Assembly (NCBI RefSeq): GCF_010731775.1
Contig: NZ_AP022590.1
Span: 2,542,001 to 2,606,000, forward strand
DNA: 64,000 bases
Direction of reading: 5' to 3'
Origin: Mycobacterium mantenii
Lineage (GTDB): Bacteria > Actinomycetota > Actinomycetes > Mycobacteriales > Mycobacteriaceae
The position numbers and the translations under genes were made by a program. The notes beneath the pieces are model-generated. The model saw only the letters and a program-made list of their open reading frames with translations, was not told where the DNA came from and searched no databases. Positions 18,215-26,562 of the stretch are shown one piece after another. Every line of letters begins with the position of its first letter. Positions within the stretch are counted from its first letter, which is position 1.

Positions 18215-21200
18215 ATGCGACGGCTAGCCGATTTTGTGGTGCGGTGGCCCTGGGTCGTGGTGGGGATCTGGGTCGCGATCGCGGTCGCGCTGCCGCTGAC
18301 CGTTCCATCGCTCAACGACATGGCCGAGAAGCATCCGCTCGCCATCCTGCCCAGCGATGCGCCATCGGCCGTCACCGCCCGGAAGATGACCGAGGCGTTT
18401 CACGAATCGGGCTCAGAAAACCTCCTGCTAGTGGTCCTGACCGACGAAAGGGGGCTCGGCCCCGCCGACGAGGCCACTTACGGCAAACTGGTGGACGCGC
18501 TGCGTCGGGACCCCCGGGACGTCCTGATGGTGCAGGACTTCGTCAGTACGCCGGCACTGCGCTCGGTCGTCACCAGCAAAGACCATAAGGCGTGGGTGCT
18601 GCCGGTCGGCGTCGCGGGTGAGTTGGGCACTCCCCGCGCGTACGCCGCGTTCAACCGCATCGGCGACATCGTCGAACGCACCGTCCGCGGCACGCCGCTG
18701 ACCGTGAACCTCACCGGCCCCGCGGCGACCGTCGCCGACCTCACGGTCGCCGGCGCGCGGGATCGGATGCCGATCGAGCTGGCCATCGCGGTTCTGGTGC
18801 TCATCGTCCTGCTGGTCATCTACCGCAGCGCGGTCACCATGCTGCTGCCGTTGCTGACGATCGGGATATCCCTGGTTATCGCGCAGACGGTGGTAGCGGG
18901 CTACTCCCAACTGACCGGCTCGGGCGTCTCAAACCAGTCCGTCGTGTTCTTGAGCGCCATAATGGCCGGCGCCGGAACGGATTACGCAGTCTTTCTGATC
19001 AGCCGCTACCACGACTATCTGCGGTCGGGTGCCGATTCCGATCGAGCGGTCAGGCGCGCGATGTTCTCGATCGGAAAAGTGATCGCCGCATCCGCCGCCA
19101 CCGTCGGAATCACGTTCTTCCTCATCAGCTTCGCCCAGATGGGGGTCTTCAAAACGGTCGGAGCGTCGGCGGCGATAGGGATCGGTGTGGCGTTCCTCGC
19201 CGCGATGACGTTGCTGCCGGCGATTCTGGTGCTCGCGGGACGGCGCGGCTGGGTCAGGCCGCGGCGCGAGCTGACCTCCCGGTTCTGGCGGCGTTCGGGC
19301 ATCCGAATCGTGCGGCGACCGAAGGTCAATCTGATTGCCAGCGTGCTCGTGCTGATCGTCCTGGCCAGCTGCGCCGGCCTGGTGCGGTACAACTACGACG
19401 ATCGCAAGGCCCTGCGGTCTTCCGCTCCAAGCTCCATCGGCTATGCGGCGCTGGACCGTCACTTCCCGGTGAATGAGTCCATTCCGCAGTACATCCTGGT
19501 CCAATCACCGCATGACCTCCGCACGCCGAAGGCCCTCGCGGACCTGGAACAAATGGCGGACCGCGTCAGTCAATTGCCCAATGTTGCTGTAGTCAGCGGC
19601 ATTACGCGCCCCACCGGAAATGTGCCGGAACAATTCAGAGCCACCTATCAGGCGGGCGCCATCGGCACCCTGCTGGCCGGCGGGTCCACCCTGATCAAGG
19701 ACCACACCAACGACCTCAACCGGCTGGTCGACGGCGCCGGCACACTGGCCGACAACCTCAGCAATGTGCGGGGCCAGGTCGTCCAGCTCGCCGCCAGCAT
19801 AGGCGAGTTGGAGAGCGCCTTCTCGTCGGCGAAGAACCAGTACACCGGCGACGCGCTGGTGAAACAGGTCGACATCGCGGCCCAGCTCGTCGACCATGTC
19901 AACGCGCTCAGCAATTCCATGGGCTGGAACTTCTCCGCGGCCAAGAACATGTTCGCCTGGATAGGCCCGGTGCTGGCGGCGCTGCAGGGCAACCCGAGAT
20001 GCGACGTCGACCCGTCGTGTAGCGCCACCCGGGGGACATTCGAGCAGCTCCTTGGCGCGCACGACCAGGCAGACCTCGACGCGATCAATGATCTGGCCCA
20101 CCAGCTGCAGGAGTATCCGGACAAGAGGGCGCTGAAGGCGTCGACGGACCGTCTGCGTGCGGCGTTGGCGAAGCTCACCAACGTGCTGCATTCCCTGGGG
20201 ATGGACAAGCCCGGTGGGCTGCACGCGAACCTGAACAGCTTGCAAGATGGCGCAAACCGGTTCGCCGGTGGGAGCCGCCAAGTGGCCGACGCGGTGGCCC
20301 AAGTCGTCGACCAGGTCAAACAGCTCGGTAGCGGACTTGATGAGTCGGCGGCGTTTCTGTTGTCGCTGAAACGCGATGCGGCACAACCGGCAATGGCCGG
20401 GTTCAACATCCCGCCTCAGTTGCTGCACTTGGAGGAGTTCCAAAAGGCCGCCAAGGCATTCATCTCGCCGGACGGCCACTTTGTGCGGTACCTGGTCCAA
20501 ACGAAACTCAATCCGTTCAGCACCGAAGCCATGGACCAGGTCGACGCGATCAGTGCGGCCGCACGCGGAGCCCAACCGAACACCGCATTGGCGGACGCCA
20601 CGGTGTCGATGGCGGGATACACCGTCGCCCTGAAGGACACTCGTGACTACTACCAGCACGACATCCGGTTCATCATCGCGGTAACCCTCCTGGTCGTGCT
20701 GCTGACCTTGATCGCGCTGCTGCGTGCGATCGTTGCGCCACTGTATCTGGTTGCCTCCGTGGTCATTTCGTATTTATCGGCGGTGGGTATCGGCGTGCTC
20801 GTATTCCAATACATGCTGGGCCAGCAATTGCATTGGAGTGTGCCCCCGCTGGCATTCGTGGTGCTGGTCGCGGTCGGCGCCGACTACAACATGCTGCTCG
20901 TCTCGCGAATGCGGGAGGAGTCCCCGCACAGCATGCGTTACGGCATCATCCGGACCCTGGGTTCAACGGGCGGCGTGATCACCGCGGCGGGTCTGATCTT
21001 CGCTGCATCGATGTGCGGCCTCTTGTTCTCCGGCATCAGCACCGTGGTCCAGGGCGGTTTCGTGATCGGGGTGGGTATTTTGCTGGACACCTTCTTGGTG
21101 CGCACCATCACAGTTCCCGCCATGGCCGCGCTGGTCGGACGGGCGAACTGGTGGCCGTCCCGAGCGGGTGCGCCGGTGGGCGTGCGACGACCGCCGATCC

Positions 21201-21226
21201 GACGCGCCGAGGCGCAACCCAGCTAG
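18215..21226 (+). CDS. mmpL10: MmpL10-like RND lipid transporter
   Basis: 1003 aa with two repeated halves, each with a membrane helix, a large periplasmic loop and a block of five or six further helices, the MmpL plan. The proton-relay sites are visible as G-T-D-Y in the first half and G-A-D-Y-N in the second, both followed by L-L-V/F-L-x-S-R. Start: the ATG at 18215 has GGAGTGAGGG upstream and gives almost exactly the length I recall for MmpL10. An ATG at 18119 would add 32 polar residues. It lies between papA3 and the PE-PPE gene. In TPP synthesis MmpL10 moves diacyltrehalose across the plasma membrane. The second periplasmic loop has long Ala-rich, probably helical stretches. Confidence 0.87.
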   Translation: MRRLADFVVRWPWVVVGIWVAIAVALPLTVPSLNDMAEKHPLAILPSDAPSAVTARKMTEAFHESGSENLLLVVLTDERGLGPADEATYGKLVDALRRDPRDVLMVQDFVSTPALRSVVTSKDHKAWVLPVGVAGELGTPRAYAAFNRIGDIVERTVRGTPLTVNLTGPAATVADLTVAGARDRMPIELAIAVLVLIVLLVIYRSAVTMLLPLLTIGISLVIAQTVVAGYSQLTGSGVSNQSVVFLSAIMAGAGTDYAVFLISRYHDYLRSGADSDRAVRRAMFSIGKVIAASAATVGITFFLISFAQMGVFKTVGASAAIGIGVAFLAAMTLLPAILVLAGRRGWVRPRRELTSRFWRRSGIRIVRRPKVNLIASVLVLIVLASCAGLVRYNYDDRKALRSSAPSSIGYAALDRHFPVNESIPQYILVQSPHDLRTPKALADLEQMADRVSQLPNVAVVSGITRPTGNVPEQFRATYQAGAIGTLLAGGSTLIKDHTNDLNRLVDGAGTLADNLSNVRGQVVQLAASIGELESAFSSAKNQYTGDALVKQVDIAAQLVDHVNALSNSMGWNFSAAKNMFAWIGPVLAALQGNPRCDVDPSCSATRGTFEQLLGAHDQADLDAINDLAHQLQEYPDKRALKASTDRLRAALAKLTNVLHSLGMDKPGGLHANLNSLQDGANRFAGGSRQVADAVAQVVDQVKQLGSGLDESAAFLLSLKRDAAQPAMAGFNIPPQLLHLEEFQKAAKAFISPDGHFVRYLVQTKLNPFSTEAMDQVDAISAAARGAQPNTALADATVSMAGYTVALKDTRDYYQHDIRFIIAVTLLVVLLTLIALLRAIVAPLYLVASVVISYLSAVGIGVLVFQYMLGQQLHWSVPPLAFVVLVAVGADYNMLLVSRMREESPHSMRYGIIRTLGSTGGVITAAGLIFAASMCGLLFSGISTVVQGGFVIGVGILLDTFLVRTITVPAMAALVGRANWWPSRAGAPVGVRRPPIRRAEAQPS

Positions 21227-21283
21227 CGCGCAAACATGACGTATGTGAGACTACGAGGCGAATCCGAGCGGGCAGGATTAAGA

Positions 21284-22396
21284 ATGAAGACACTAGTCGC
21301 GACAGTTACCGCACTGGTAACCGTAGCTGCCACAGGATGTTTCGGCGTCAACACGGCGACGGCGGACGAGGCGCCGGTCGGCGGTCCGCCGACCCCCGGG
21401 GCACCCGGCGACCAGACCGCGTTCGCCCTCGGAGGCGCTCACGTCGCGGGCATCCCCTACGACGAGTACATACGCCAGGAGGGCGCCCGCTGGTTCCCCG
21501 GCCAGAAGCGCGAAATCGTCCCCTACCCGGCGGGCCAGATTCAGGGACATGTGCTGGAGCGGCTCTTCCCGGGCATCGGCAAGCTCAATCAGCAGTTTCC
21601 GGGCCTGGGCATAGACGGCCCCAGCATCGGCGAGTCGGTCGTCGAGGGAGTAGACAACCTCGACGCGGCGATCCGCACCGGACGCCCGGGTACGGCGATC
21701 GGCTTGTCCGAGGGCGGGTTCGTGGTCGATGGCGAGCAGGCTCGGCTGGCGAATGACCCGACCGCTCCCCCGCCGGACAAACTGAACTTCGCGACATTCG
21801 GTGACCCGATCGGGCATCACGCCTTCGGTCAGAGCTTCCTGACCGCCATGTTCCCGGTCGGCAGCGTTGTTCCCGCACTCGACTACACCATGCCACCGCA
21901 GTACGAGAGCCAGTACGACACAAACAGATTCGTGGCTGCGTACGACTTGATCGCGGACTTCCCCGACCGGCCGGACAACATGTTCGCTCTTGCCAACACG
22001 CTACTGGGCCTCGCCACCGGTCACACGGCGGTGGCCTTCACCAACCCGAGCATGGTGCCGCCGCAGAACATCAGGACAACGATCAACTCCCGGGGTGCCA
22101 AAGACACCACGATCATGGTTCCGGAAAAGCACCTGCCGCTTGTCATGCCGCTGGCCTACCTCGGCATCCCGGAAGACACGCTGAACAAGCTCGACGCAAT
22201 CCTGATTCCCCGGGTGAATGCGGGCTATTCGCGAAACGACGACCCGGCGACTGCACCGGTCCAGGTGGACCCGGTGCACGGCTTCGACCCGGCGGAAGTC
22301 ATCGCGCCGGTCAACCAGGCGGCACTCGGCAGCGGGGACCCTCTCTCGCAACTGGTCAGCGGCGCCATGTCCGCGCTGTCCGGCGGCAACGGCTAG
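21284..22396 (+). CDS. Secreted PE-PPE-domain acyltransferase/esterase (TPP 'PE' protein)
   Basis: 370 aa. A signal peptide (about 1-30, [13 protein letters not shown]) is followed by a PE-PPE-type alpha/beta-hydrolase domain with the nucleophile elbow G-L-S142-E-G. Despite the name there is no PE or PPE N-terminal domain. Homologues Chp1 and Chp2 transfer acyl chains between trehalose lipids outside the membrane in sulfolipid and polyacyltrehalose synthesis. The equivalent gene in the TPP locus is thought to add phleic chains to diacyltrehalose. Start: the ATG at 21284 puts the signal peptide at the N-terminus, while an ATG at 21236 would add 16 charged residues in front of it. A Cys at residue 19 follows A-T-G, a poor lipobox, so lipidation is uncertain. 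Confidence 0.8.
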   Translation: MKTLVATVTALVTVAATGCFGVNTATADEAPVGGPPTPGAPGDQTAFALGGAHVAGIPYDEYIRQEGARWFPGQKREIVPYPAGQIQGHVLERLFPGIGKLNQQFPGLGIDGPSIGESVVEGVDNLDAAIRTGRPGTAIGLSEGGFVVDGEQARLANDPTAPPPDKLNFATFGDPIGHHAFGQSFLTAMFPVGSVVPALDYTMPPQYESQYDTNRFVAAYDLIADFPDRPDNMFALANTLLGLATGHTAVAFTNPSMVPPQNIRTTINSRGAKDTTIMVPEKHLPLVMPLAYLGIPEDTLNKLDAILIPRVNAGYSRNDDPATAPVQVDPVHGFDPAEVIAPVNQAALGSGDPLSQLVSGAMSALSGGNG

Positions 22397-22407
22397 ACAT
22401 CGCGCTT

Positions 22408-24144
22408 ATGTCCGGATCATCGATTCTCTCCATGCTGCACGGACGTGCCAGCCTGCGGCCCAACGACGTGGCGTACACGTTCACGAATTACGAGGACGAC
22501 CGGGAGGGTGTTCCCGAGAGTGTCACGTGGTCGCAAATGTCCCGCCGGACATTCAACGTGGCGCGCGACCTCGGCCAGCACGGGTCGGTCGGGGACAGGG
22601 CGGTGATTCTGGCGCCGCAGGGCCTTGATTACATTGCGGCGTTCCTGGGATCCATGCAGGCCGGGCTCATCGCGGTTCCGCTCCCCCTGCCGCATCGCGG
22701 CTCGAGCGACGAGCGGGTCAGTGCGGTCCTTGCCGACACCTCGCCTTCGGTCGTTCTCACCACCTCCGCGGTCGCGGAAGAGGTCGCCGAATATGTCGAT
22801 CGCGCGCGGATGGACGATCTTCCGAAGATCGTCGAAATCGATTCGATGAATCTCGAGGTCGACTGCGGAACAAGCGTTCCGGCAACCGATTTGCCCAGTG
22901 TCGCGTATTTGCAGTACAGCTCCGGATCGACCCGAACGCCGACCGGCGTGATCGTCTCGCACCGCAATCTTCAGGTGAATTTCGAGCAGCTGATGCGCAG
23001 CTTCTTCACCGACTCCCACCTGAAAGCCCCGGCGGACACCACGATTGTTTCGTGGCTGCCCTTTTACCACGACATGGGTTTGGTGCTGGGAGTCTGCGCG
23101 CCGATCCTGGGCGGCTGGCGCGGTGAGCTGATGAGCCCCGTCGCGTTCTTGGAACGGCCGGCCAGGTGGGTACGATCGCTGGCCGCGAATACCTCTTCGT
23201 GGTCGGCGGCGCCCAACTTCGCCTTCGACCTGGCCGCCCGCAAAACGAGTGACCGCGATCTGGCCGGGCTCGACCTCGGCGGGGTGCTGGGCATCATCAG
23301 CGGTGCCGAACGCGTCGAGCCGGCCACCTTGGATCGCTTCGCTGATCGGTTCGCGCACTTCAACTTTCGGGACCAGATGATGCGTCCTTCGTACGGCTTG
23401 GCGGAGGCGACCGTCTTCGTGGCCAGCGGTACCTGGTGCGAGTACTCGACGGTTCACTTCGACATCGACGAGCTGTCCGCGGGTCGCGCCCGGCCGTGCG
23501 CGACCGGGGCCGGCTCATCGCTGGTGAGATACGAGCTACCGCAATCACCGACGCTGCGAATCGTCGACGGCGACACCAACCGCGAATGCGCACAGGGCGT
23601 GGTAGGCGAAATCTGGGTGCACGGCGCCAATGTGGCCGAGGGCTACTGGCGCAAACCCCCGGAGGAACAGTGCTGCTTCGGCGCGTCGCTCGTCGACCCG
23701 TCGCCGGGTACGCCCGACGGACCCTGGCTGAAAACCGGCGATTTGGGTTTCGTCCATGAGGGCGGCCTGTTCATTGTCGGGCGTATCAAGGATCTGCTGA
23801 TAATCCGTGGACGGAACCACCATCCCGAGGACATCGAGGCGACGGTCCAAGAGATCACCGGTGGTCGTGTCGCGGCGATATCGGTTCCGGTGGACAGTAC
23901 CGAGAAGCTCGTCACCGTCATCGAGTTCAAGAAGCGAGGCGATTCCACCGAGGAGGCCGTGCAATCGCTGACCTGCGTCAAGCGGGACGTCACCTCGGCG
24001 ATTTCCAATGCGCACGGCGTGAATGTGGGCGACCTCGTCCTGGTGCCGCCCGGCTCGATTCCCACCACCACGAGTGGCAAAATCCGGCGCGCCGCCTGTA
24101 TCGAGCAATATCGCCGGCACCAATTCGCCCGGTTGGACGCCTGA
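22408..24144 (+). CDS. fadD23: FadD23-like long-chain fatty acyl-AMP ligase (FAAL)
   Basis: 578 aa adenylating enzyme. The phosphate loop reads [13 protein letters not shown] (about residue 170), the hinge L-K-T-G-D-L-G-F (about 443), and the C-terminal lysine is Lys558 in T-T-T-S-G-K-I-R-R. The N-terminus ([15 protein letters not shown]) and lengthy insertions are those of FAALs rather than acyl-CoA ligases, so it should make acyl-AMP and load it directly on a polyketide synthase. In TPP loci this gene, called fadD23, supplies the starter acyl chain for the Pks. It begins 11 bases after the PE-PPE gene and is followed 24 bases later by gap. The name follows locus precedent, since M. tuberculosis FadD23 serves sulfolipid synthesis. 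Confidence 0.85.
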   Translation: MSGSSILSMLHGRASLRPNDVAYTFTNYEDDREGVPESVTWSQMSRRTFNVARDLGQHGSVGDRAVILAPQGLDYIAAFLGSMQAGLIAVPLPLPHRGSSDERVSAVLADTSPSVVLTTSAVAEEVAEYVDRARMDDLPKIVEIDSMNLEVDCGTSVPATDLPSVAYLQYSSGSTRTPTGVIVSHRNLQVNFEQLMRSFFTDSHLKAPADTTIVSWLPFYHDMGLVLGVCAPILGGWRGELMSPVAFLERPARWVRSLAANTSSWSAAPNFAFDLAARKTSDRDLAGLDLGGVLGIISGAERVEPATLDRFADRFAHFNFRDQMMRPSYGLAEATVFVASGTWCEYSTVHFDIDELSAGRARPCATGAGSSLVRYELPQSPTLRIVDGDTNRECAQGVVGEIWVHGANVAEGYWRKPPEEQCCFGASLVDPSPGTPDGPWLKTGDLGFVHEGGLFIVGRIKDLLIIRGRNHHPEDIEATVQEITGGRVAAISVPVDSTEKLVTVIEFKKRGDSTEEAVQSLTCVKRDVTSAISNAHGVNVGDLVLVPPGSIPTTTSGKIRRAACIEQYRRHQFARLDA

Positions 24145-24168
24145 GCCGGCGGTCGGGCGCCCCCCACG

Positions 24169-24825
24169 ATGCCGATGTTGGTCACTGTCCTGGTGATGGC
24201 CGTTGCCGTCAGTGTCGAACCGTTCCGCATCGGTATGACCGTGCTGATGCTGAACAGGCCCCGACCGGCGCTGCAACTCCTCGCGTTTCTGTCCGGCGGT
24301 TTCACCATGGGAATGGCGGTCGGCCTGGTTGTCTTGTTCGCCTTTCGGCGCAGCCTGCTGGGTTCCACCTATTTCGCGTTGCCCAAGGTGCAGATTCTGG
24401 TCGGTCTCCTGGCATTGGCGGTCGCGGTGGTCGTGGCGGCGAATCTCCCCGCGCGGCTGGGTTCGCGGCCGCCCCGAGTGGCGACGCCGGTGCAGCGATT
24501 GCTGAGCCGGCATTCGCTGTCGGTTGCGGGGATCGCCGGCCTCGGCGTCGCATTGCCGTCCGTCGACTACCTCGCCGCGCTGGCCGTCATCCTGGCCTCG
24601 GACGCGACGGCCCTGACGCAGGTCGCGGTGCTGCTGATGTTCAACGCCGTGGCCTTCGCGCTCATCGAGATCCCGCTGCTGGCCCATCTGCTGGCACCCG
24701 AGGCAACCGCCACGTGGGTGTCGGCGCTGCACGGCTGGATTCGGTCGCGTCGACGCGTCGACGTCGCTCTTTTGCTGGCCGCGGCCGGCTGCGCCTTCCT
24801 CGCGGTCGGCGCTGCCGGGCTTTGA
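24169..24825 (+). CDS. gap: Gap/Sap-family integral membrane protein (lipid export accessory)
   Basis: 218 aa, almost wholly hydrophobic, with about six predicted membrane helices, a basic loop near residues 98-114 and a short cytoplasmic tail region (W-I-R-S-R-R-R-V-D-V). This is the Gap/Sap (GPL- or sulfolipid-addressing protein) family, small membrane proteins found beside mmpL genes in glycopeptidolipid and sulfolipid loci and required for surface display of those lipids. It is the last gene of the papA3-mmpL10-PE-fadD23 operon, so an auxiliary role in TPP translocation is likely. The ATG at 24169 lacks a strong ribosome-binding site, and translation may depend on the upstream gene. The symbol is by family, not by proven function. 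Confidence 0.75.
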   Translation: MPMLVTVLVMAVAVSVEPFRIGMTVLMLNRPRPALQLLAFLSGGFTMGMAVGLVVLFAFRRSLLGSTYFALPKVQILVGLLALAVAVVVAANLPARLGSRPPRVATPVQRLLSRHSLSVAGIAGLGVALPSVDYLAALAVILASDATALTQVAVLLMFNAVAFALIEIPLLAHLLAPEATATWVSALHGWIRSRRRVDVALLLAAAGCAFLAVGAAGL

Positions 24826-24856
24826 CCCTTTCTCAAACGCCGCGTTACCGCTGACT

Positions 24857-24862
24857 GATAAT
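24857..24862 (+). promoter_or_regulatory. Candidate -10 element before the DapB-like gene
   Basis: GATAAT, a near-consensus sigma-A -10 hexamer, lies in the 70-base gap after gap. It would place a start of transcription near 24869 and leave a leader of about 27 bases containing AAAAGGAG (24883-24890). No convincing -35 is present. This suggests that the DapB-like gene has its own promoter, separate from the TPP operon. Confidence 0.42.
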
Positions 24863-24895
24863 GGGTCCAATTCGCCGACGGCAAAAGGAGCCGCG

Positions 24896-25954
24896 ATGAG
24901 CAAGGCAAGCACAGATCGTCCGCTGCGGGTGATCCAATGGACGACCGGCAACATCGGCCGGCGTTCCCTGCACGCCATCATCGGGCGACCCGACCTCGAA
25001 CTGGCCGGGGTGTATGCGCATGGCGCCGACAAGGTCGGTGTCGACGCCGCGGAACTGGCGGGCTGGCCCGAACCCACCGGCGTGCGGGCCACGAACGACA
25101 TCGATGCGCTGCTGGCCCTGGGCGCCGACGCGTGCTGTTACAACCCGTTGTGGCCTAACGTCGACGAACTGGTGCGGCTGCTCGAATCGGGAGTCAACGT
25201 GTGCACCAGCGCCGCGTGGATCACCGGCGGCAAGCAGACGCCGCACGACCGCAAACGCATCGAGGACGCCTGTCAGAAGGGCAATTCGACGATCTTCGGC
25301 AGCGGCGCGCACCCGGGTATGACGAACATGGTCGGCATGGTGCTGTCCGCCTCGTGCGAGCGCGTCGACGAGATCCGGATCACCGAGTCGGTGGACTGCT
25401 CGACCTACGAATCGGCGGAAACCCAGACGGCCATGGGGTTCTCGCAAGATCCCGACACCCCGGGACTGGCCGAGAGCGTGCGGCGGGAAAGCGAAGTCTT
25501 CGCGGAATCGGCCGCGATGATGGCCGACGCGATCGGGGCGAAGCTGGACAAGATGACCTTCGACGTCACCTTCACCGCGGCCACCGACGACTCCGACCTG
25601 GGCTTCATGAAGATTCCCACCGGGACGGTCGGCAGCGTCTACGGCTACCACCGCGGCTGGGTCGGCGATCGCAACGTCGTCAGCGTCGGGTTCAACTGGA
25701 CCATGGGCAGTCACGTGGTCCCGCCCAAACCGCTCGAGCACGGGCATGTCATCCAGGTGTTCGGGCTGCCCAACATGCGCACCGTGTTGCACTGCCTGCC
25801 GCCGAAGGATTGGACGGAGCCCGGGTTCATGGGACTGGGAATGATCTACACCGCGATGCCGGTGACCAATGCCGTCCCGGCGGTGGTGGCCGCCGAGCCG
25901 GGGATCGTGACACTGGCGGATTTGCCGCCGGTCACCGGTCGGCTGGCCCACTAG
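24896..25954 (+). CDS. Dihydrodipicolinate-reductase-like NAD(P)H-dependent oxidoreductase
   Basis: 352 aa. An N-terminal Rossmann fold (V-I-Q-W-T-T-G-N-I-G-R-R) resembles dihydrodipicolinate reductase. The C-terminal domain is longer than in true DapB, and the DapB catalytic motif is not evident. Proteins of this type are common in mycobacteria as several paralogues per genome and are related to 2,4-diaminopentanoate dehydrogenase, but their substrates are largely unknown. The start is well supported by AAAAGGAG 5 bases upstream of the ATG. It lies between the TPP locus and the mmpS-mmpL pair, and its promoter-like element suggests independent expression. A reductive role on an amino or oxo acid is the limit of what can be inferred. 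Confidence 0.7.
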   Translation: MSKASTDRPLRVIQWTTGNIGRRSLHAIIGRPDLELAGVYAHGADKVGVDAAELAGWPEPTGVRATNDIDALLALGADACCYNPLWPNVDELVRLLESGVNVCTSAAWITGGKQTPHDRKRIEDACQKGNSTIFGSGAHPGMTNMVGMVLSASCERVDEIRITESVDCSTYESAETQTAMGFSQDPDTPGLAESVRRESEVFAESAAMMADAIGAKLDKMTFDVTFTAATDDSDLGFMKIPTGTVGSVYGYHRGWVGDRNVVSVGFNWTMGSHVVPPKPLEHGHVIQVFGLPNMRTVLHCLPPKDWTEPGFMGLGMIYTAMPVTNAVPAVVAAEPGIVTLADLPPVTGRLAH

Positions 25955-26012
25955 CGGGTATGCCGTTCGCCACAACGGACAGCCCCCGGGAGGAACGCTT
26001 GCGTGCACTAAG

Positions 26013-26027
26013 GTTAGGATCCCTAAC
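26013..26027. promoter_or_regulatory. Palindromic operator candidate upstream of mmpS-mmpL (iron-box-like left half)
   Basis: GTTAGGATCCCTAAC has 6-base perfect arms around a 3-base centre. Extended left, TAAGGTTAGG (26009-26018) matches all ten bases of the left part of the mycobacterial IdeR iron-box consensus as I recall it. The right part matches poorly (about 3 of 9). An embedded TAGGAT (26015-26020) could be a -10 element, in which case a bound repressor would block it. MmpS4/MmpL4 and MmpS5/MmpL5 export siderophores in M. tuberculosis, so iron control would make sense, but a TetR-type operator is an equal alternative. Confidence 0.4.
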
Positions 26028-26094
26028 TGAGCAAATGTTGCGTTGACATCGGTGTCGTCGGCGGCGGTTGGTGAGCTTTGCGGAAGGCGGTCAG

Positions 26095-26562
26095 GTGGTG
26101 GCTAGTCCAAACTCAGGTCCCCGCCCCGGCTTCATGAGCCGCGTCCTGAAAAAAGGGTGGATCCCGCTGCTGCTGGTGGTCGTGCTGGCGCTGTCGGCAC
26201 TGATCGTGTCGCGACTGCACAAGATCTTCGGCTCGGAAGATCTCAACGCAAACGCCGGCAAGGGGATCGAAATTGTGCAGTTCAATCCGAAGGTCGTCGT
26301 CTACGAAATCTCCGGCGCCCCCGGAAGCACGGCGAACATCAACTACTGGGACGCGGACGCCAACACGCACCAGGTCAACAACGCCCCGCTGCCCTGGTCG
26401 ACCACGATCTCGACCACGCTGCCCTCGGTGAGCGCCAACATCATGGCGCAGAGCGACGGCCCCACGATCGCCTGCAAGATCACCGTGGACGGCGTGGTCC
26501 GCGAACAGCAAAACTCCGACGGCCATAACGCCCAGACCTTCTGCCTGGTGAAGTCCGCATGA
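26095..26562 (+). CDS. MmpS-family membrane protein
   Basis: 155 aa. A short basic N-terminus and one membrane helix (about residues 22-42) precede a periplasmic beta-sandwich domain of about 95 residues with two Cys near the C-terminus, the plan of MmpS proteins. These act as periplasmic adaptors for the MmpL transporter encoded next to them. The start is uncertain: GTG at 26095 has GGAAGG at a 7-base spacing, GTG at 26098 and TTG at 26068 are alternatives, and ATG at 26131 would begin close to the membrane helix. The stop overlaps the mmpL start (ATGA), so the two are translationally coupled. Similarity of the pair to MmpS4/MmpL4 and MmpS5/MmpL5 suggests siderophore or lipid export. Confidence 0.82.
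   Translation: MVASPNSGPRPGFMSRVLKKGWIPLLLVVVLALSALIVSRLHKIFGSEDLNANAGKGIEIVQFNPKVVVYEISGAPGSTANINYWDADANTHQVNNAPLPWSTTISTTLPSVSANIMAQSDGPTIACKITVDGVVREQQNSDGHNAQTFCLVKSA

Noticed and set aside
22417..23457. 346-codon minus-strand open frame in fadD23
   Set aside because: Antisense to a FAAL with intact motifs; no domain or start signal.
23545..25101. 518-codon minus-strand open frame across fadD23 end, gap and the DapB-like gene
   Set aside because: It spans three supported plus-strand genes, lacks motifs and has shadow composition.
26043..26048. TTGACA as a -35 element for mmpS
   Set aside because: The hexamer is perfect but no -10 follows at 16 to 19 bases, and the resulting start would fall inside or after the mmpS start candidates.
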